A stretch of 47,065 nt of DNA from Bacillota bacterium (GCA_009784185.1 WRCD01000005.1:65868-112932); one strand, 5' to 3'; shown: positions 8,566 to 17,245, numbered from the stretch's first letter. The notes: generated by a model from the sequence alone, not told the origin. A program made the numbers and translations.

Positions 8566-10004
8566 CCATACTGCTTCTCCACCGCCTCAAAATCACTGTA
8601 CCGCCGCTTTACTCCCATTACATCCATGTAGTCCTCACTGCCCTTGCCGCTAAGCACCATACAATCACCCGGCTGCAGGTTTTTAAGCCCATATGCAATT
8701 GCCTCTACCCTGTCTGTAATGCAGATATAGTTTTCACTCACCTGCTTTGCGCCCTGCTCAACCTGAGCAATTATCTCCTCCGGTTCTTCAAATCTGGGGT
8801 TATCACTCGTAATTACGGTAAAATCCGCCAGCGCACACGAAATTTTTCCCATAGTGGGGCGCTTAATACTATCCCGGTTTCCGCCGCAGCCAAACACAGA
8901 AATGATTCTGCCTTTACATATGCCCCGCACCGCTCCAAGAATATTAGACAAACTATCCGGCGTATGAGCATAATCTATTATTACGCTTGTTTTGTTAGGG
9001 AGATTTATTACATTAAACCGTCCCTCCACCGGCTCCATTTCCCGCAAGCCTTTTGCAACTGTCTCGGGAGCGGCTCCAAACACCTTGCACGCTGCCGCTG
9101 CCGCTAATGCGTTGTATAGGTTAAACTTGCCAAGCATTTTTGTGTTGATATTAATAAGCTCGTCAAACAGGTTTAAAAAGTAATCGGTGCCGCCGGTACT
9201 AAACATACAGTTAACGGCAAACACGCCGGCAGGGTTTTCTAAGCCATAAGTATAAACCGGAATTCCGGCACCGGCCAAAAGCTTTCTGCCGTATTCATCG
9301 TCTACGTTAACAACGCAGGTTTTGGCATATGCCGGTGTAAAGTAACTGAGTTTTGCCTCGGCGTATTTTTCCATGCTGCCGTAAAAATCCAGGTGGTCCT
9401 GCGTGATGTTTGTGAGTATGGCTACATCCGCCTGTATTCCGTGCAACTTATTTAGCGTTATTGCGTGCGCACTGGCTTCCATAGCTACAACCTCAACTCC
9501 GGACTCCAGCATTTTTTTAAGCAGCGCATGAAGCTCAATCGGGTCCGGCGTAGTCAGCGTGCCTGATTGTTTTATACCGTTAATAACATTGCCTGTTGTG
9601 CCTATTACTCCAACCGATTTTCCTGCCGATTCTAAAATGGAGCTAATAAAGTAGGTGGTGCTTGTTTTACCGTTTGTGCCGGTAACGGTAATAAACTTCA
9701 GCTTCTCTGCAGGCCTGCCGTTAAATGCAGCAGCAATTTCCGCCATAGCAATGCGGGAGTTCTTAACCAAAATCTGCGGGCAGTCAACTTCCAAAACCCG
9801 CTCAACAACCAATGCCACGGCGCCCTGTCCTACAGCCTCCTCGGCAAACCCATGCCCGTCTACCGAATAACCCGAAAGACAAAAGTAAAGAAAGCCCTTT
9901 TTAATATTACGGGTATCATTAGCCAGCCCCTTAACTTGAATTTTACCAATATCCCCCACAACCTTTTCCGACTCCAACCCCACCAACAACTCAGTTAACT
10001 TCAT
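8523..10004 (-). CDS. murE: UDP-MurNAc-tripeptide synthetase MurE, meso-DAP type
   Basis: Cytoplasmic ligase adding the third stem residue. 494 residues from ATG at 10004, which follows AAGGGGTGG; a TTG ten codons upstream is less likely. Motifs: LANDTRNIKKGFLYF (UDP site), VTGTNGKTSTTYF (ATP), TNITQDHLDFYG, DYAHTPDSL, and SDNPRFEEP near residue 400. The DNPR tetrad marks enzymes that add meso-diaminopimelate rather than lysine. The C-terminus KFPFSEGVDAAER is translated from the intergenic hairpin repeat, so the normal stop has been replaced by one in the repeat. In most genomes murF would come next; here mraY does. Confidence 0.95.
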   Translation of the reverse strand: MKLTELLVGLESEKVVGDIGKIQVKGLANDTRNIKKGFLYFCLSGYSVDGHGFAEEAVGQGAVALVVERVLEVDCPQILVKNSRIAMAEIAAAFNGRPAEKLKFITVTGTNGKTSTTYFISSILESAGKSVGVIGTTGNVINGIKQSGTLTTPDPIELHALLKKMLESGVEVVAMEASAHAITLNKLHGIQADVAILTNITQDHLDFYGSMEKYAEAKLSYFTPAYAKTCVVNVDDEYGRKLLAGAGIPVYTYGLENPAGVFAVNCMFSTGGTDYFLNLFDELININTKMLGKFNLYNALAAAAACKVFGAAPETVAKGLREMEPVEGRFNVINLPNKTSVIIDYAHTPDSLSNILGAVRGICKGRIISVFGCGGNRDSIKRPTMGKISCALADFTVITSDNPRFEEPEEIIAQVEQGAKQVSENYICITDRVEAIAYGLKNLQPGDCMVLSGKGSEDYMDVMGVKRRYSDFEAVEKQYGKFPFSEGVDAAER

Positions 10005-10150
10005 GCCGTACCACCCCTTTTTGTTAATCCTCAATTTATAATTTATATCTTATACTTTATAATTATTTCTATTATACTTGCCCGCCCGCCCCCTTAAGCC
10101 ACACTGCCAAAAACAGACAAAACATTTGCCAAAAATAACTACCTAAAAAA
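10005..10150. other. Leader of murE: AT-rich patch, no gene
   Basis: The murE-ftsI gap (10005-10406) has no gene. 10020-10078 is an AT-rich patch with TATAAT on the minus strand at 10071-10076 but no clear -35; it could hold a weak murE promoter. The rest is repeat sequence, listed separately. Confidence 0.4.
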
Positions 10151-10195
10151 CCACCCCGCCCCTATCGGGACACCCCTCCAAAGAGGGGAATTTTT
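10151..10195. repeat. Intergenic repeat half-unit
   Basis: ACCCCGCCCCTATCGGGACA then CCCCTC-CAA-AGAGGGGAATT: one inverted half-unit of the AATTCCCC family. Confidence 0.8.
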
Positions 10196-10227
10196 GTGTG
10201 ATACAACCGCAAAATCTTTGGTGAAAC

Positions 10228-10339
10228 GAAAATTCCCCCTTGAGCCAAGGGGGTGGCACACAGTGCCGGGGGTTGTGACTGAATAATAAAACACAACCCT
10301 CCCGCCTAACGGCGTACTCCCTTAGTTTAAGGGAGAATC
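10228..10339. repeat. Intergenic repeat, paired CCCCC/CTCCC variant
   Basis: Edges AAAATTCCCCCTTGAGCCAA and TTAGTTTAAGGGAGAA, inner GGGGGTTGTG and CACAACCCTCCC, with variable hairpins GGCACACAGTGCC and CGCCTAACGGCG. Confidence 0.85.
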
Positions 10340-10357
10340 TTGGTGTTCTATCCATAA

Positions 10358-10399
10358 GATTGCTTCGTTTGAATCCGGAATAGAATTGCTCGCAATGAC
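10358..10399 (-). repeat. Dispersed GTCATTGCGAG...GAAGCAATC repeat, intergenic copy
   Basis: On the minus strand GTCATTGCGAGC, a variable middle, then CAAACGAAGCAATC. It lies just after the ftsI stop. Same family as the copies inside mnmA and murD. Confidence 0.8.
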
Positions 10400-10406
10400 A
10401 GCACCG

Positions 10407-12329
10407 TCAACAGACTACAACCGTCATTGCCTGCTCAAACAGCATTGTACCGGGTGCAGGTACTTGACTCGTTACCCGGCCGCCTTCGCCGTAGATTTCA
10501 AAACCGAGTTTTAATCCGGCAAGCTGACTGACTGCTTGTGTCAAACTCAAGCCCACTAAATCGGGCATAGGGATTTTTGCTTCCAACTTAGCCAAGTCCT
10601 CCGGCAGATTAACCGGCTGAATCCCTTTGTAATTAAAAATCCCGCTGAATATTTCCTTAGCGTACGGTGCCGCTACCATACCGCCGTAATATGCGCCCGC
10701 GCCCGGCTCGTCAACGCAAATAAGCAGTATCATCTCCGGGTCGTTAGCAGGATACGCCCCAATAAAACTGGACACATATTTGCCAACATCAATCTTGCCG
10801 CCAGCATATTTCTGTGCTGTTCCCGTCTTACCTCCAATCCTATACCCCGGCACAAAGCTGTACATACCGTGAGCATGGCTGGTTACCTGCTCCATTAAGT
10901 ACCGCATCTGGTCTGCCACATTCGGTTCAACCACCTTGCGCACCGTAACCGGCGTAAAGTTTTGTTTTATGCCGTTAGGGCTGGTAATGCCCGACACAAA
11001 CCTCGGCTGCATTAGTTTACCGGTAAGCACGCCTCCAACTCCCGCCACCAGTTGCAGCGGAGTTATTGCAACCGCCTGCCCAAACGCAATTCTGGCTAAA
11101 TCCACTTCACGCACATAACGCTTATCAAGCATAAGCCCGCTGCTTTCACTAAAAAAGTCCACGCCGGTTTTTTGCCCCATTCCAAAATCAAACATATGGC
11201 TGTAATAACTATCCACGCCTACCCGCAAACCAACATTAACAAACACACAGTTGCACGAGTTGCAAAAGCCTTCCACCAAATCCTGGCTGCCATGCCCGAT
11301 ACTCCGCCAGCACTTAATCCGCTCTCCGTTTACGCTTGTTGAGCCGCCGCAAAAGAATCGGTCATCCAGTTTAAGTACATTATTACTTAGTGCCGCCGCA
11401 GTTGTAAATATCTTAAAGGTTGAGCCCGGCTCATAAACGTCAACTATGCTCTTGTTTTTACTCTGGTCCATCAGCAGGCTTATAGTATCCCTGGGCGGCG
11501 TGTTAAGGTCAAAACTGGGCTTGTTACTCATGGCCAATATATCGCCGGTTTTTGGATTGTACACAATACCCGTTGCGCCCCTGGCCTTTTCGTTTACCAT
11601 AATCCGGCTAAGCGTATTTTCCAGTATCTGCTGGATTCCCGCATCCACTGTCAACGTAACATCACAACCCGGAATACTGGGTATATATGTAGTTGTTGCA
11701 TTATCCAGCTCCCTGCCCCTTATGTCAGCTTCGGTCAGCCCCGCGCCGTTTATGCCCGTTAAAAATTTATTATAAAAAGCCTCTATTCCGGCTTGGCCTA
11801 TTCCGTCAATAGTTGTATAGCCCAGCACCTGTGTCAGCAGGTTCCCGTACGGGTAATAGCGGCTGCTGCCCTCTGTTACGTAAATCCCTTTTAGTTTGTG
11901 CTGCAAAATTCTAAGCGCCGCGTCTTCCTGAACCTGCATTTTAACCAGGCTCTCGGACACGTTTTTTCTGGTGGCTTTTTCGTACAGCATTAGGTAATCC
12001 AGGCCAAGCTCCAGATTAAGCACCCTGGCTACCTCACCGGGGTTTTCTACATTGCTTGCCCTGATATATATGTCGTATGCCGTATAACTGGCGGCTAAAA
12101 GGTTTCCTGCAGAGTCAAAAATATTACCGCGCATAGCCGTCAGCGGCAGGTCACGTGTCCATTGCTCGGTAGCTCGCTGCTGCAGCCAGGCGCCGTTTAT
12201 TATCTGAACGTAAAACAGCCGCCCAAAAATGGCAACAAAAATAAAAGCTGCTATTGCTATCAGCAACAGCAGCCTCCTTTGTGTACTCCAATTGGAATAA
12301 TGGAAAAATCGTTTAAGTTTCGGTTTCAT
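10407..12329 (-). CDS. ftsI: Class B penicillin-binding protein with PASTA domain (FtsI/SpoVD type)
   Basis: Septal transpeptidase partner of FtsW. 641 residues from ATG at 12329 (MKPKLKRFF), behind AAGGAG; the open frame to 12428 is repeat-derived. A short cytoplasmic tail and one membrane helix (about residues 22-42) lead to a dimerisation domain (LPLTAMRGNIFDSAGNLLA), then the transpeptidase with Ser303 in EPGSTFKI, SCN in CNSCNCVF and Lys501 in GGKTGTAQ. The C-terminal IPMPDLVGLSLTQAVSQLAG is a single PASTA domain. PASTA-bearing class B PBPs of Clostridia are called SpoVD or PBP2X; dcw position supports the division role. Whether it serves vegetative or sporulation septa cannot be told here. 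Confidence 0.93.
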   Translation of the reverse strand: MKPKLKRFFHYSNWSTQRRLLLLIAIAAFIFVAIFGRLFYVQIINGAWLQQRATEQWTRDLPLTAMRGNIFDSAGNLLAASYTAYDIYIRASNVENPGEVARVLNLELGLDYLMLYEKATRKNVSESLVKMQVQEDAALRILQHKLKGIYVTEGSSRYYPYGNLLTQVLGYTTIDGIGQAGIEAFYNKFLTGINGAGLTEADIRGRELDNATTTYIPSIPGCDVTLTVDAGIQQILENTLSRIMVNEKARGATGIVYNPKTGDILAMSNKPSFDLNTPPRDTISLLMDQSKNKSIVDVYEPGSTFKIFTTAAALSNNVLKLDDRFFCGGSTSVNGERIKCWRSIGHGSQDLVEGFCNSCNCVFVNVGLRVGVDSYYSHMFDFGMGQKTGVDFFSESSGLMLDKRYVREVDLARIAFGQAVAITPLQLVAGVGGVLTGKLMQPRFVSGITSPNGIKQNFTPVTVRKVVEPNVADQMRYLMEQVTSHAHGMYSFVPGYRIGGKTGTAQKYAGGKIDVGKYVSSFIGAYPANDPEMILLICVDEPGAGAYYGGMVAAPYAKEIFSGIFNYKGIQPVNLPEDLAKLEAKIPMPDLVGLSLTQAVSQLAGLKLGFEIYGEGGRVTSQVPAPGTMLFEQAMTVVVC

Positions 12330-12359
12330 GCAGCAGCTCCTTAACATACATCCGAGGGC

Positions 12360-12473
12360 AAAATTCCCCCTTAAGCAAAGGGGGTGCCCCGTTAGGGGCG
12401 GGGGTTGTGACAGGTTAACAAAACACAACCCTCCCCGCCTTCGGCGGTACTCCCTTAGCTTAAGGGAGAATTA
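12360..12473. repeat. Intergenic repeat, paired CCCCC/CTCCC variant
   Basis: Edges AAAATTCCCCCTTAAGC and GCTTAAGGGAGAATTA, inner GGGGGTTGTGACAGG and CACAACCCTCC, hairpins GCCCCGTTAGGGGC and CCGCCTTCGGCGG. It separates ftsL-like from ftsI. Confidence 0.85.
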
Positions 12474-12505
12474 TTTTCGGGAATCTCTTGTTGCTTCTCT
12501 AAGCA

Positions 12506-13222
12506 TTACCTCCCGAATATACCCGCAATAAAGTTGCAAATCCGGTCAAACAGATTTGTAACCACATTATAGTTTACTTCCTCCCGCTTGGGTTTTATGT
12601 TAACTTTTATAGGATTTCCGTTTTGATTTGGCACAAGGCCCAATTCCAGAGCTTCTTCTGTAAGCGCACCGCTGCCGGTAGCAACCAAGTACTCAGCAAT
12701 CGTTCCTTCCAAACTGGCAGTCTGAGCATCCAGTGCCGTTTGTGTTGCATCTATTCTACCCAGGTTCTGCCCGATTTCTACAAAATTGTAAACCAATAGC
12801 CCGCAGAACAACGTTGCCACAACTGCCGCACTTGCTATAAAAATTTTACTGCCAAACAATAAGCTTCTTTTTGCTTTGAGTCTCGGTGCCGAATATGTGT
12901 TTACTTCCAATTCCGGCACTTCACTGTCCTGAGCGTCCAGCACCATATCAAAGGTGTAGCTCTTTGGTTTTTGCAAAGGCACAACTTCTTTCTTTATCTC
13001 CACCTGCTTCTCTTGCTGCTTTTGTTTAAAACTATGTTCTTCGGCAAAATTGTCCAAATCAATCTGGTTATAAACCTTGTTAAGTTTATGACTGCTGTAA
13101 TTGTTTTTAAACTCGGGCTTAGGAGCAGAAGCAGCAGTGCTTGTCTCAACAAAATCAAACTTAGCCGCCTGAGGCAACTTTTCTTTTTCTACGAGTATAG
13201 TGTTGGTTTCACGCTTTGACAT
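12506..13222 (-). CDS. FtsL-like bitopic division protein
   Basis: Assigned by position and topology, not by strong motif identity. 238 residues from ATG at 13222 (MSKRETN), after GGGAGAGGTGCA; the longer frame to 13303 is repeat-derived. A long, charged, Lys/Gln-rich cytoplasmic part (about 1-145) precedes one membrane helix (KIFIASAAVVATLFCGLLVY) and a short heptad-like outer stretch (QNLGRIDATQTALDAQTASLEGTI) expected to form a coiled coil, then a short tail. It sits between rsmH and the PBP gene, the classic ftsL site. The N-terminal extension is much longer than in textbook FtsL. Confidence 0.65.
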   Translation of the reverse strand: MSKRETNTILVEKEKLPQAAKFDFVETSTAASAPKPEFKNNYSSHKLNKVYNQIDLDNFAEEHSFKQKQQEKQVEIKKEVVPLQKPKSYTFDMVLDAQDSEVPELEVNTYSAPRLKAKRSLLFGSKIFIASAAVVATLFCGLLVYNFVEIGQNLGRIDATQTALDAQTASLEGTIAEYLVATGSGALTEEALELGLVPNQNGNPIKVNIKPKREEVNYNVVTNLFDRICNFIAGIFGR

Positions 13223-13237
13223 TGCACCTCTCCCTTT

Positions 13238-13351
13238 AATTCTCCCTTGAGCCAAGGGAGTACCGCCGGAGGCGGGGAGGGTTGTGCTTTGTAAATTTTT
13301 CACAACCCCCGTCGGCTATGCCGACACCCCCTTTGCTAAAGGGGGAATTTT
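13238..13351. repeat. Intergenic repeat, paired CTCCC/CCCCC variant
   Basis: Edges AATTCTCCCTTGAGCCAAGG and TTTGCTAAAGGGGGAATTT, inner GGGAGGGTTGTG and CACAACCCCCG, hairpins CCGCCGGAGGCGG and GTCGGCTATGCCGAC. It sits between rsmH and ftsL-like. Confidence 0.85.
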
Positions 13352-13355
13352 TACG

Positions 13356-14294
13356 CTATATCCTCTCTGCCGCCCGCAGGTTTGCCGATGCCGCCCTGCT
13401 GTTTCTGCTTATTTCCTGAAGCTCCGGCGTGAGCGGCTTTTTGGTAAGAAGTGTTATTTCCGGCTTGTGCCCGCAGGTGCAAATCGGTAATTTCTTGTCA
13501 CAGATACATTCCTGCGCCATAAGGTTCAAAGTGGATTTTACAATTCTGTCCTCAAGCGAATGAAAACTTATTATTACAATCCGGCCTTTAGGATACAGTA
13601 CCTGCGTCATGCGCTTTACAGCTTTTTCTAAGCCCCTCAGTTCGTCATTCACCTCAATTCTTATAGCCTGAAAGGTGCGCTTTGCCGGGTGCCCGAGCTT
13701 CCATCTGTCTTTAGCAGGAATTGATTCCTCAATAATTTTAGCCAGTTCAAGCGTGGTTTTAATTGGTTTTTCATGTCTGGCTCTCACAATTGCAGCTACA
13801 ATAAGTTTGGCATTCGGGTCCTCGCCAAAGTCGAATATTATGCGCTCCAAATCTTTTGGCTTGTAATTGTTCACTATATCCGAAGCTGTAATTTTCTGAC
13901 TGCGGTTCATACGCATATCCAGCTTGCCGTCATTCATGTACGAAAATCCGCGTTCGGCTGTATCTATCTGATAGCTGGAAACCCCCAGGTCAAGCAATAC
14001 ACCTTCCAGCCCGCTGATGCCAAGTTTTTTTAACTGAGCTTCAAAATTTTTAAAATCATCATGAACATATGTTATTTGTTTGCCAAACTCCCGCAGTTTT
14101 TCTTTTGCAGCAGCAATTGCTTCTTTATCTTTGTCTATTACTATCAGCCTGCCGCTGCCGCCTGCCAGCCTTGAAGCAATTTCGTACGCGTGACCGCCGC
14201 CGCCAAGCGTGCCGTCCAGATAAACTCCGTCCGGACGGATATTAAGAAACTTTATACACTCTTTAAGCATAACAGGAATGTGACTATATGCCAT
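13356..14294 (-). CDS. rsmH: 16S rRNA (cytosine-1402-N4)-methyltransferase RsmH
   Basis: SAM-dependent methyltransferase (formerly MraW) of 312 residues. HIPVMLKECIKFLNIRPDGVYLDGTLGGGGH is the classic N-terminus with the SAM loop; GVLLDLGVSSYQID, RGFSYMNDGKLDMRM, FQAIRIEVNDEL and IISFHSLEDRIVK follow in order. The C-terminal KPLTPELQEISRNSRAASANLRAAERI is typical. It normally opens the dcw cluster after mraZ; mraZ is not present, and a metallophosphoesterase gene precedes it instead with a 12-bp gap. Confidence 0.96.
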   Translation of the reverse strand: MAYSHIPVMLKECIKFLNIRPDGVYLDGTLGGGGHAYEIASRLAGGSGRLIVIDKDKEAIAAAKEKLREFGKQITYVHDDFKNFEAQLKKLGISGLEGVLLDLGVSSYQIDTAERGFSYMNDGKLDMRMNRSQKITASDIVNNYKPKDLERIIFDFGEDPNAKLIVAAIVRARHEKPIKTTLELAKIIEESIPAKDRWKLGHPAKRTFQAIRIEVNDELRGLEKAVKRMTQVLYPKGRIVIISFHSLEDRIVKSTLNLMAQECICDKKLPICTCGHKPEITLLTKKPLTPELQEISRNSRAASANLRAAERI

Positions 14295-14306
14295 GTTTAT
14301 TTCCCT

Positions 14307-15008
14307 TTAATGGATTAGAGTCAGCTTATGATTTACCAAATCGCATGAAGTCAAATAATATTTTACGCCGTTTCGCTCCAGATAAAGCTCGCTGCGCACA
14401 TCACAACCGTGCAGATGCCCGTATATGACTGCGTCAACCTTATATTCTTCAATCAGCCCGGTAAACTCGCTTGGGCTGCGTTTTGCGTTAAACGGCGGAT
14501 AATGCATCATTACAATTACATAATCGCCCTCTTGCCGCTGCTCCTGCATACTCTTCAGCGACAGCTCAAGCCTGATTACCTCACGTTTAAAAATTACTTC
14601 ATCCGCCGGCTTCTTATGCGCATACTCAGGCACCGACCAGCCGCGCGAACCGGCTATCAGTACGTTTCCGAATCTTACGCAATCGTTCTGGAGCGCAAAC
14701 ATACCATCCGGCAAAATGTTCCGCACCGCGGTAATGCTCTTCCACCAATAATCGTGGTTGCCGCGCAAGATTACCTTTTTGCCGGCAAGCTTACCAATTT
14801 CCTTTAAATCAGCCTGAGCCTCTTCTAAATACATTGCCCAGCTAATGTCTCCGGGTATCAGCACAACATCGTTATCTTTCACTGTTTTGTTCCAGTCGTC
14901 GGTTATGCGCTGCCAATAGTTATCCCAGTTGCTGCCGAATATGTCCATAGGCTTATTTACGGTTAAGCTTAAATGCAGGTCACTGATAGCATAAATCTTT
15001 TGTTGCAA
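14307..15008 (-). CDS. Calcineurin-like metallophosphoesterase
   Basis: Cytoplasmic metal-dependent phosphoesterase of unknown substrate, 234 residues. It carries all five family blocks: ISDLHLS, GDISWAM, RGNHDYWW, MMHYPPFN and YGHLHG, with no signal peptide. TTG at 15008 is preferred as start because GGAGGAGGAG lies just upstream; the open frame to 15101 would place AT-rich leader in the protein. The DIFGSNWDNYWQRI segment resembles the COG1768 group of predicted phosphohydrolases common in Clostridia. It is the first gene of the rsmH-led operon. Confidence 0.88.
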   Translation of the reverse strand: MQQKIYAISDLHLSLTVNKPMDIFGSNWDNYWQRITDDWNKTVKDNDVVLIPGDISWAMYLEEAQADLKEIGKLAGKKVILRGNHDYWWKSITAVRNILPDGMFALQNDCVRFGNVLIAGSRGWSVPEYAHKKPADEVIFKREVIRLELSLKSMQEQRQEGDYVIVMMHYPPFNAKRSPSEFTGLIEEYKVDAVIYGHLHGCDVRSELYLERNGVKYYLTSCDLVNHKLTLIH

Positions 15009-15039
15009 AATAAGCTCCTCCTCCAAATAATAATAATTA

Positions 15040-15069
15040 ATTATACAACAGAACAGCTTATAAACACAA
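15040..15069 (-). promoter_or_regulatory. Probable promoter of the metallophosphoesterase-dcw operon
   Basis: TTGTGT, an 18-bp spacer, then TATAAT on the minus strand, about 30 bp before the TTG start at 15008. Confidence 0.5.
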
Positions 15070-15105
15070 GCGAATGATATTCTCTTGAAAAATGGGTACA
15101 AACAA

Positions 15106-15203
15106 AAAATTCTCCTCTAAGATAGAGGAGTACCCGCAAAGCGGGGGAGGTGTATGATTACAGAGTTTTTATCATACACCCCGTAAGCTCCGCGGCATCC
15201 CTT
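15106..15203. repeat. Intergenic repeat, divergent paired copy
   Basis: AAATTCTCCTCTAAGATAGA with GGAGTACCCGCAAAGCGGG, GGAGGTGTATGAT and, inverted, ATCATACACCCCG. The far edge is degenerate. Confidence 0.65.
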
Positions 15204-15215
15204 TTGTTGCTCCCG

Positions 15216-15848
15216 TTACCTCGGAAACAGCGGCAGCTCAAAAAAGCCCGCACACATATCCTGATTAAAGTTCTGGCAATGCGGGATATGGCAATAGCCA
15301 TATGCCGGCACCAGCAATTCGGTATCCGCAACCACTTTTAGTATCAGCAATACACAGCCTTCAAACACCAAGGTTTCATTTTCAATCTGGCCTTCGGCTA
15401 TAATCACACTTGCATCACATACAACCCTGAACGGCAAAACACTTGGCGGCGGCACATACAACACAATGTCCTGCTCAAGCCTGATTGTGCCTTCAGCCAC
15501 GCCGGACTGGCCGTTTGCATCCTCGTAAATAACATCAACCGGAATTACTGCCGTAGCGGTAATCCGTGCAAAATTGGGCCTGTCTTCAAATCTTGTTACT
15601 TCAACATTTTTGAGTCTGACATATTTTGTAGTTGAAGTCTGCCCGGACACAAATTTTAACGGCAAAGTAAAATTGACCGGTGTGAAATTATGTAATTCTA
15701 ATCTGTAACCTTGTAAATGCTGCTGCTTCTGGCAGGCGTCAAATACTTTTTTTGCCTGTATGCACACCTTTTCGCACAAACCGCTCAGCGGATTTCCGCG
15801 TATCTGTCCCGGATGGCAATCGTTTCTCTTTCCTGAAAAAAATGACAC
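15216..15848 (-). CDS. Conserved Cys-rich protein of Clostridia type, unknown function
   Basis: 210 residues, start GTG at 15848 behind GGAGGTGAC. The pattern CEKVCIQAKKVFDACQKQ near the N-terminus, VNFTLPLKFVSGQ, ATAVIPVDVIYEDANG, EQDIVLYVPPPSVLPF and the ending CHIPHCQNFNQDMCAGFFELPLFP strongly resembles a protein type I recall from many Clostridia, without a firm function. No membrane segment or signal peptide is visible; the predicted content is mostly beta strands. The paired cysteines at both ends suggest a disulfide- or metal-stabilised structural protein, perhaps linked to the spore or cell surface, but that is inference. It reads away from the plus-strand pair at 15968. Confidence 0.75.
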   Translation of the reverse strand: MSFFSGKRNDCHPGQIRGNPLSGLCEKVCIQAKKVFDACQKQQHLQGYRLELHNFTPVNFTLPLKFVSGQTSTTKYVRLKNVEVTRFEDRPNFARITATAVIPVDVIYEDANGQSGVAEGTIRLEQDIVLYVPPPSVLPFRVVCDASVIIAEGQIENETLVFEGCVLLILKVVADTELLVPAYGYCHIPHCQNFNQDMCAGFFELPLFPR

Positions 15849-15912
15849 GCTTCAGTCACCTCCATATCCATATAATTAAATATGCCCCCGCCTCATAATT
15901 TGTTAATTTATA

Positions 15913-15940
15913 TTGACAAAATACGAGTTTGTGGTATAAT
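15913..15940 (+). promoter_or_regulatory. Strong sigma-A promoter for the paralogous gene pair
   Basis: Perfect TTGACA (15913-15918) and TATAAT (15935-15940) with a 16-bp spacer and an extended -10 TG (TTTGTGGTATAAT), 28 bp before the ATG at 15968. Confidence 0.88.
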
Positions 15941-15967
15941 AAACACAAACAAATTAGGGGTGTTAGG

Positions 15968-16561
15968 ATGTATACCTTTGAGGAAAGAAAAGAATACTAT
16001 CAAACTCTTTATGGAATTGAACTAACTACGTACTATTCTAATGCGGGAGAAATTTACTTTGCCGGCTTTAATCCTAAAGGCGAAGGGGCATTTGCAATCT
16101 GTAACATTAACAGTGGCAACATAGAAGAAGCAATGATTGTTTTTAATTTTAAAAGGCTTAAAGACGGCTACAACGAAAGAGCTTTGAAGGGAGGTGCACA
16201 GATTTACCGTTTGAAAGCTATGCCGGATACAAGAAGCGTTGAGGTGCGTGACCCGGAGTTAAAACAAATTCTTTCCAATAGTTTATCAGATACACTTATG
16301 CTTAAAAACAAAACACTTGCACGTACCAGCCCCAACCTGGGAAAGGCAACAGAGCTATGCGCAAATTATAAGAAAAAAGACGGAAAGGCAACTTTCTTTG
16401 AATTTGAGTTTAAAGGATTTTACGGACTAAGTTTTTTAACTGATAATGAAAATGAATTTGGCCTGTATAAAATGTTTAGAACATATACCGAAACACTTGC
16501 CCAGCGCAGCAAAAAAACCCCGGAGTTTACCAGACAGAATCCGGCCCCCGCCAAAGCTTAA
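15968..16561 (+). CDS. Unknown protein, first of a paralogous pair
   Basis: Not recognised. 197 residues from ATG at 15968 (MYTFEERKEYY) behind GTTAGG, just downstream of a near-consensus promoter, so probably well expressed. Soluble, no signal peptide. It shares layout and motifs with the next gene: an N-terminal acidic helix (TFEERKEYYQTLYGIEL versus TYEEIVEELQGKFPDIDL), a FNPKGEGAFAICN versus FNKKGEGVFAVVN block, a VRD-x-EL segment, and a late YKKKD-FEFEFKGF versus YNKKDLCEFKFKGE block. The C-terminus is a short Pro/Ala tail. The two look like an old tandem duplication of a small beta-rich domain. Confidence 0.8.
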   Translation: MYTFEERKEYYQTLYGIELTTYYSNAGEIYFAGFNPKGEGAFAICNINSGNIEEAMIVFNFKRLKDGYNERALKGGAQIYRLKAMPDTRSVEVRDPELKQILSNSLSDTLMLKNKTLARTSPNLGKATELCANYKKKDGKATFFEFEFKGFYGLSFLTDNENEFGLYKMFRTYTETLAQRSKKTPEFTRQNPAPAKA

Positions 16562-16590
16562 AATAAAAACAATAAAGGGAATACCAACAC

Positions 16591-17178
16591 ATGAAAACAT
16601 ATGAAGAAATTGTAGAAGAGTTGCAGGGCAAGTTTCCGGACATTGACTTGCAGGTATACTCGTCCGGCAAAAATGAAAGCTATGTGGTCGGCTTCAACAA
16701 AAAAGGCGAAGGCGTTTTTGCTGTTGTAAATTCCTGCAGACACTTAAAAGGGCCAATGGCAGTATTCACCTTTGGTATTGCAGGAAACCAGCTGCTTGGA
16801 AAAGCCGGTTATCATGCCCTAGAAAACGCCTCCGCGCCACAAACAGTTAGAGTAACCGACGCAGACCTGCAGGCAATGCTGAGGGCAGGCGTAGAAGAGT
16901 TTCCGGCTAAGGGGCTGTTTACAAAATCGGTTAGTATTGGAAAAACAGAACCGAACTTTAATTCCGCATTACACTTTGTTTACAATAAAAAAGACTTGTG
17001 CGAGTTTAAGTTTAAAGGAGAAGACGCAAAAACCTTTGACGCAGAATCTTCCAGTATCGGCGCCAGCCTGCGAACCAGCTTTGTGCATTTTTCCGGCACA
17101 CTTGCTCGCCGCAGAGAAGCAAACTCAGCAGCCGCGGCCGGAAACAGCGGTGCCGCACCTGCAGCACCTGCAGCATAA
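16591..17178 (+). CDS. Unknown protein, second of a paralogous pair, Ala-rich tail
   Basis: Not recognised. 195 residues, ATG at 16591 behind AAAGGGA, 29 bp after its paralogue and in the same transcript. It shares the KGEG.FAV.N block, the VRVTDADLQAML segment (VEVRDPELKQIL in the partner) and the KKDLCEFKFKGE block. The last 25 or so residues are a low-complexity Ala/Pro/Gly tail (AAAAGNSGAAPAAPAA) that may be a flexible linker. No signal peptide. A bidirectional terminator follows. Confidence 0.8.
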   Translation: MKTYEEIVEELQGKFPDIDLQVYSSGKNESYVVGFNKKGEGVFAVVNSCRHLKGPMAVFTFGIAGNQLLGKAGYHALENASAPQTVRVTDADLQAMLRAGVEEFPAKGLFTKSVSIGKTEPNFNSALHFVYNKKDLCEFKFKGEDAKTFDAESSSIGASLRTSFVHFSGTLARRREANSAAAAGNSGAAPAAPAA

Positions 17179-17201
17179 CCGCAAAACAAAAACACCGCCT
17201 A

Positions 17202-17243
17202 TAATTCCCCTCTTCGTGAGGGGTGCCCGAAGGGCGGGGTGTG
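17202..17243. repeat. Intergenic repeat half-unit
   Basis: TAATTCCCCTCTTCGTGAGG with GGGTGCCCGAAGGGC and GGGGTGTG: one complete double-hairpin half-unit. Confidence 0.85.
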
Positions 17244-17245
17244 CA

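Noticed and set aside
8484..9107. 207-codon plus-strand frame across the murE end
   Set aside because: Antisense to MurE motifs and starting inside a repeat element; not supported.
15929..15967. Upstream start of the first paralogue gene (MWYNKHKQ)
   Set aside because: It overlaps the -10 box of a strong promoter; the ATG at 15968 has the ribosome binding site.
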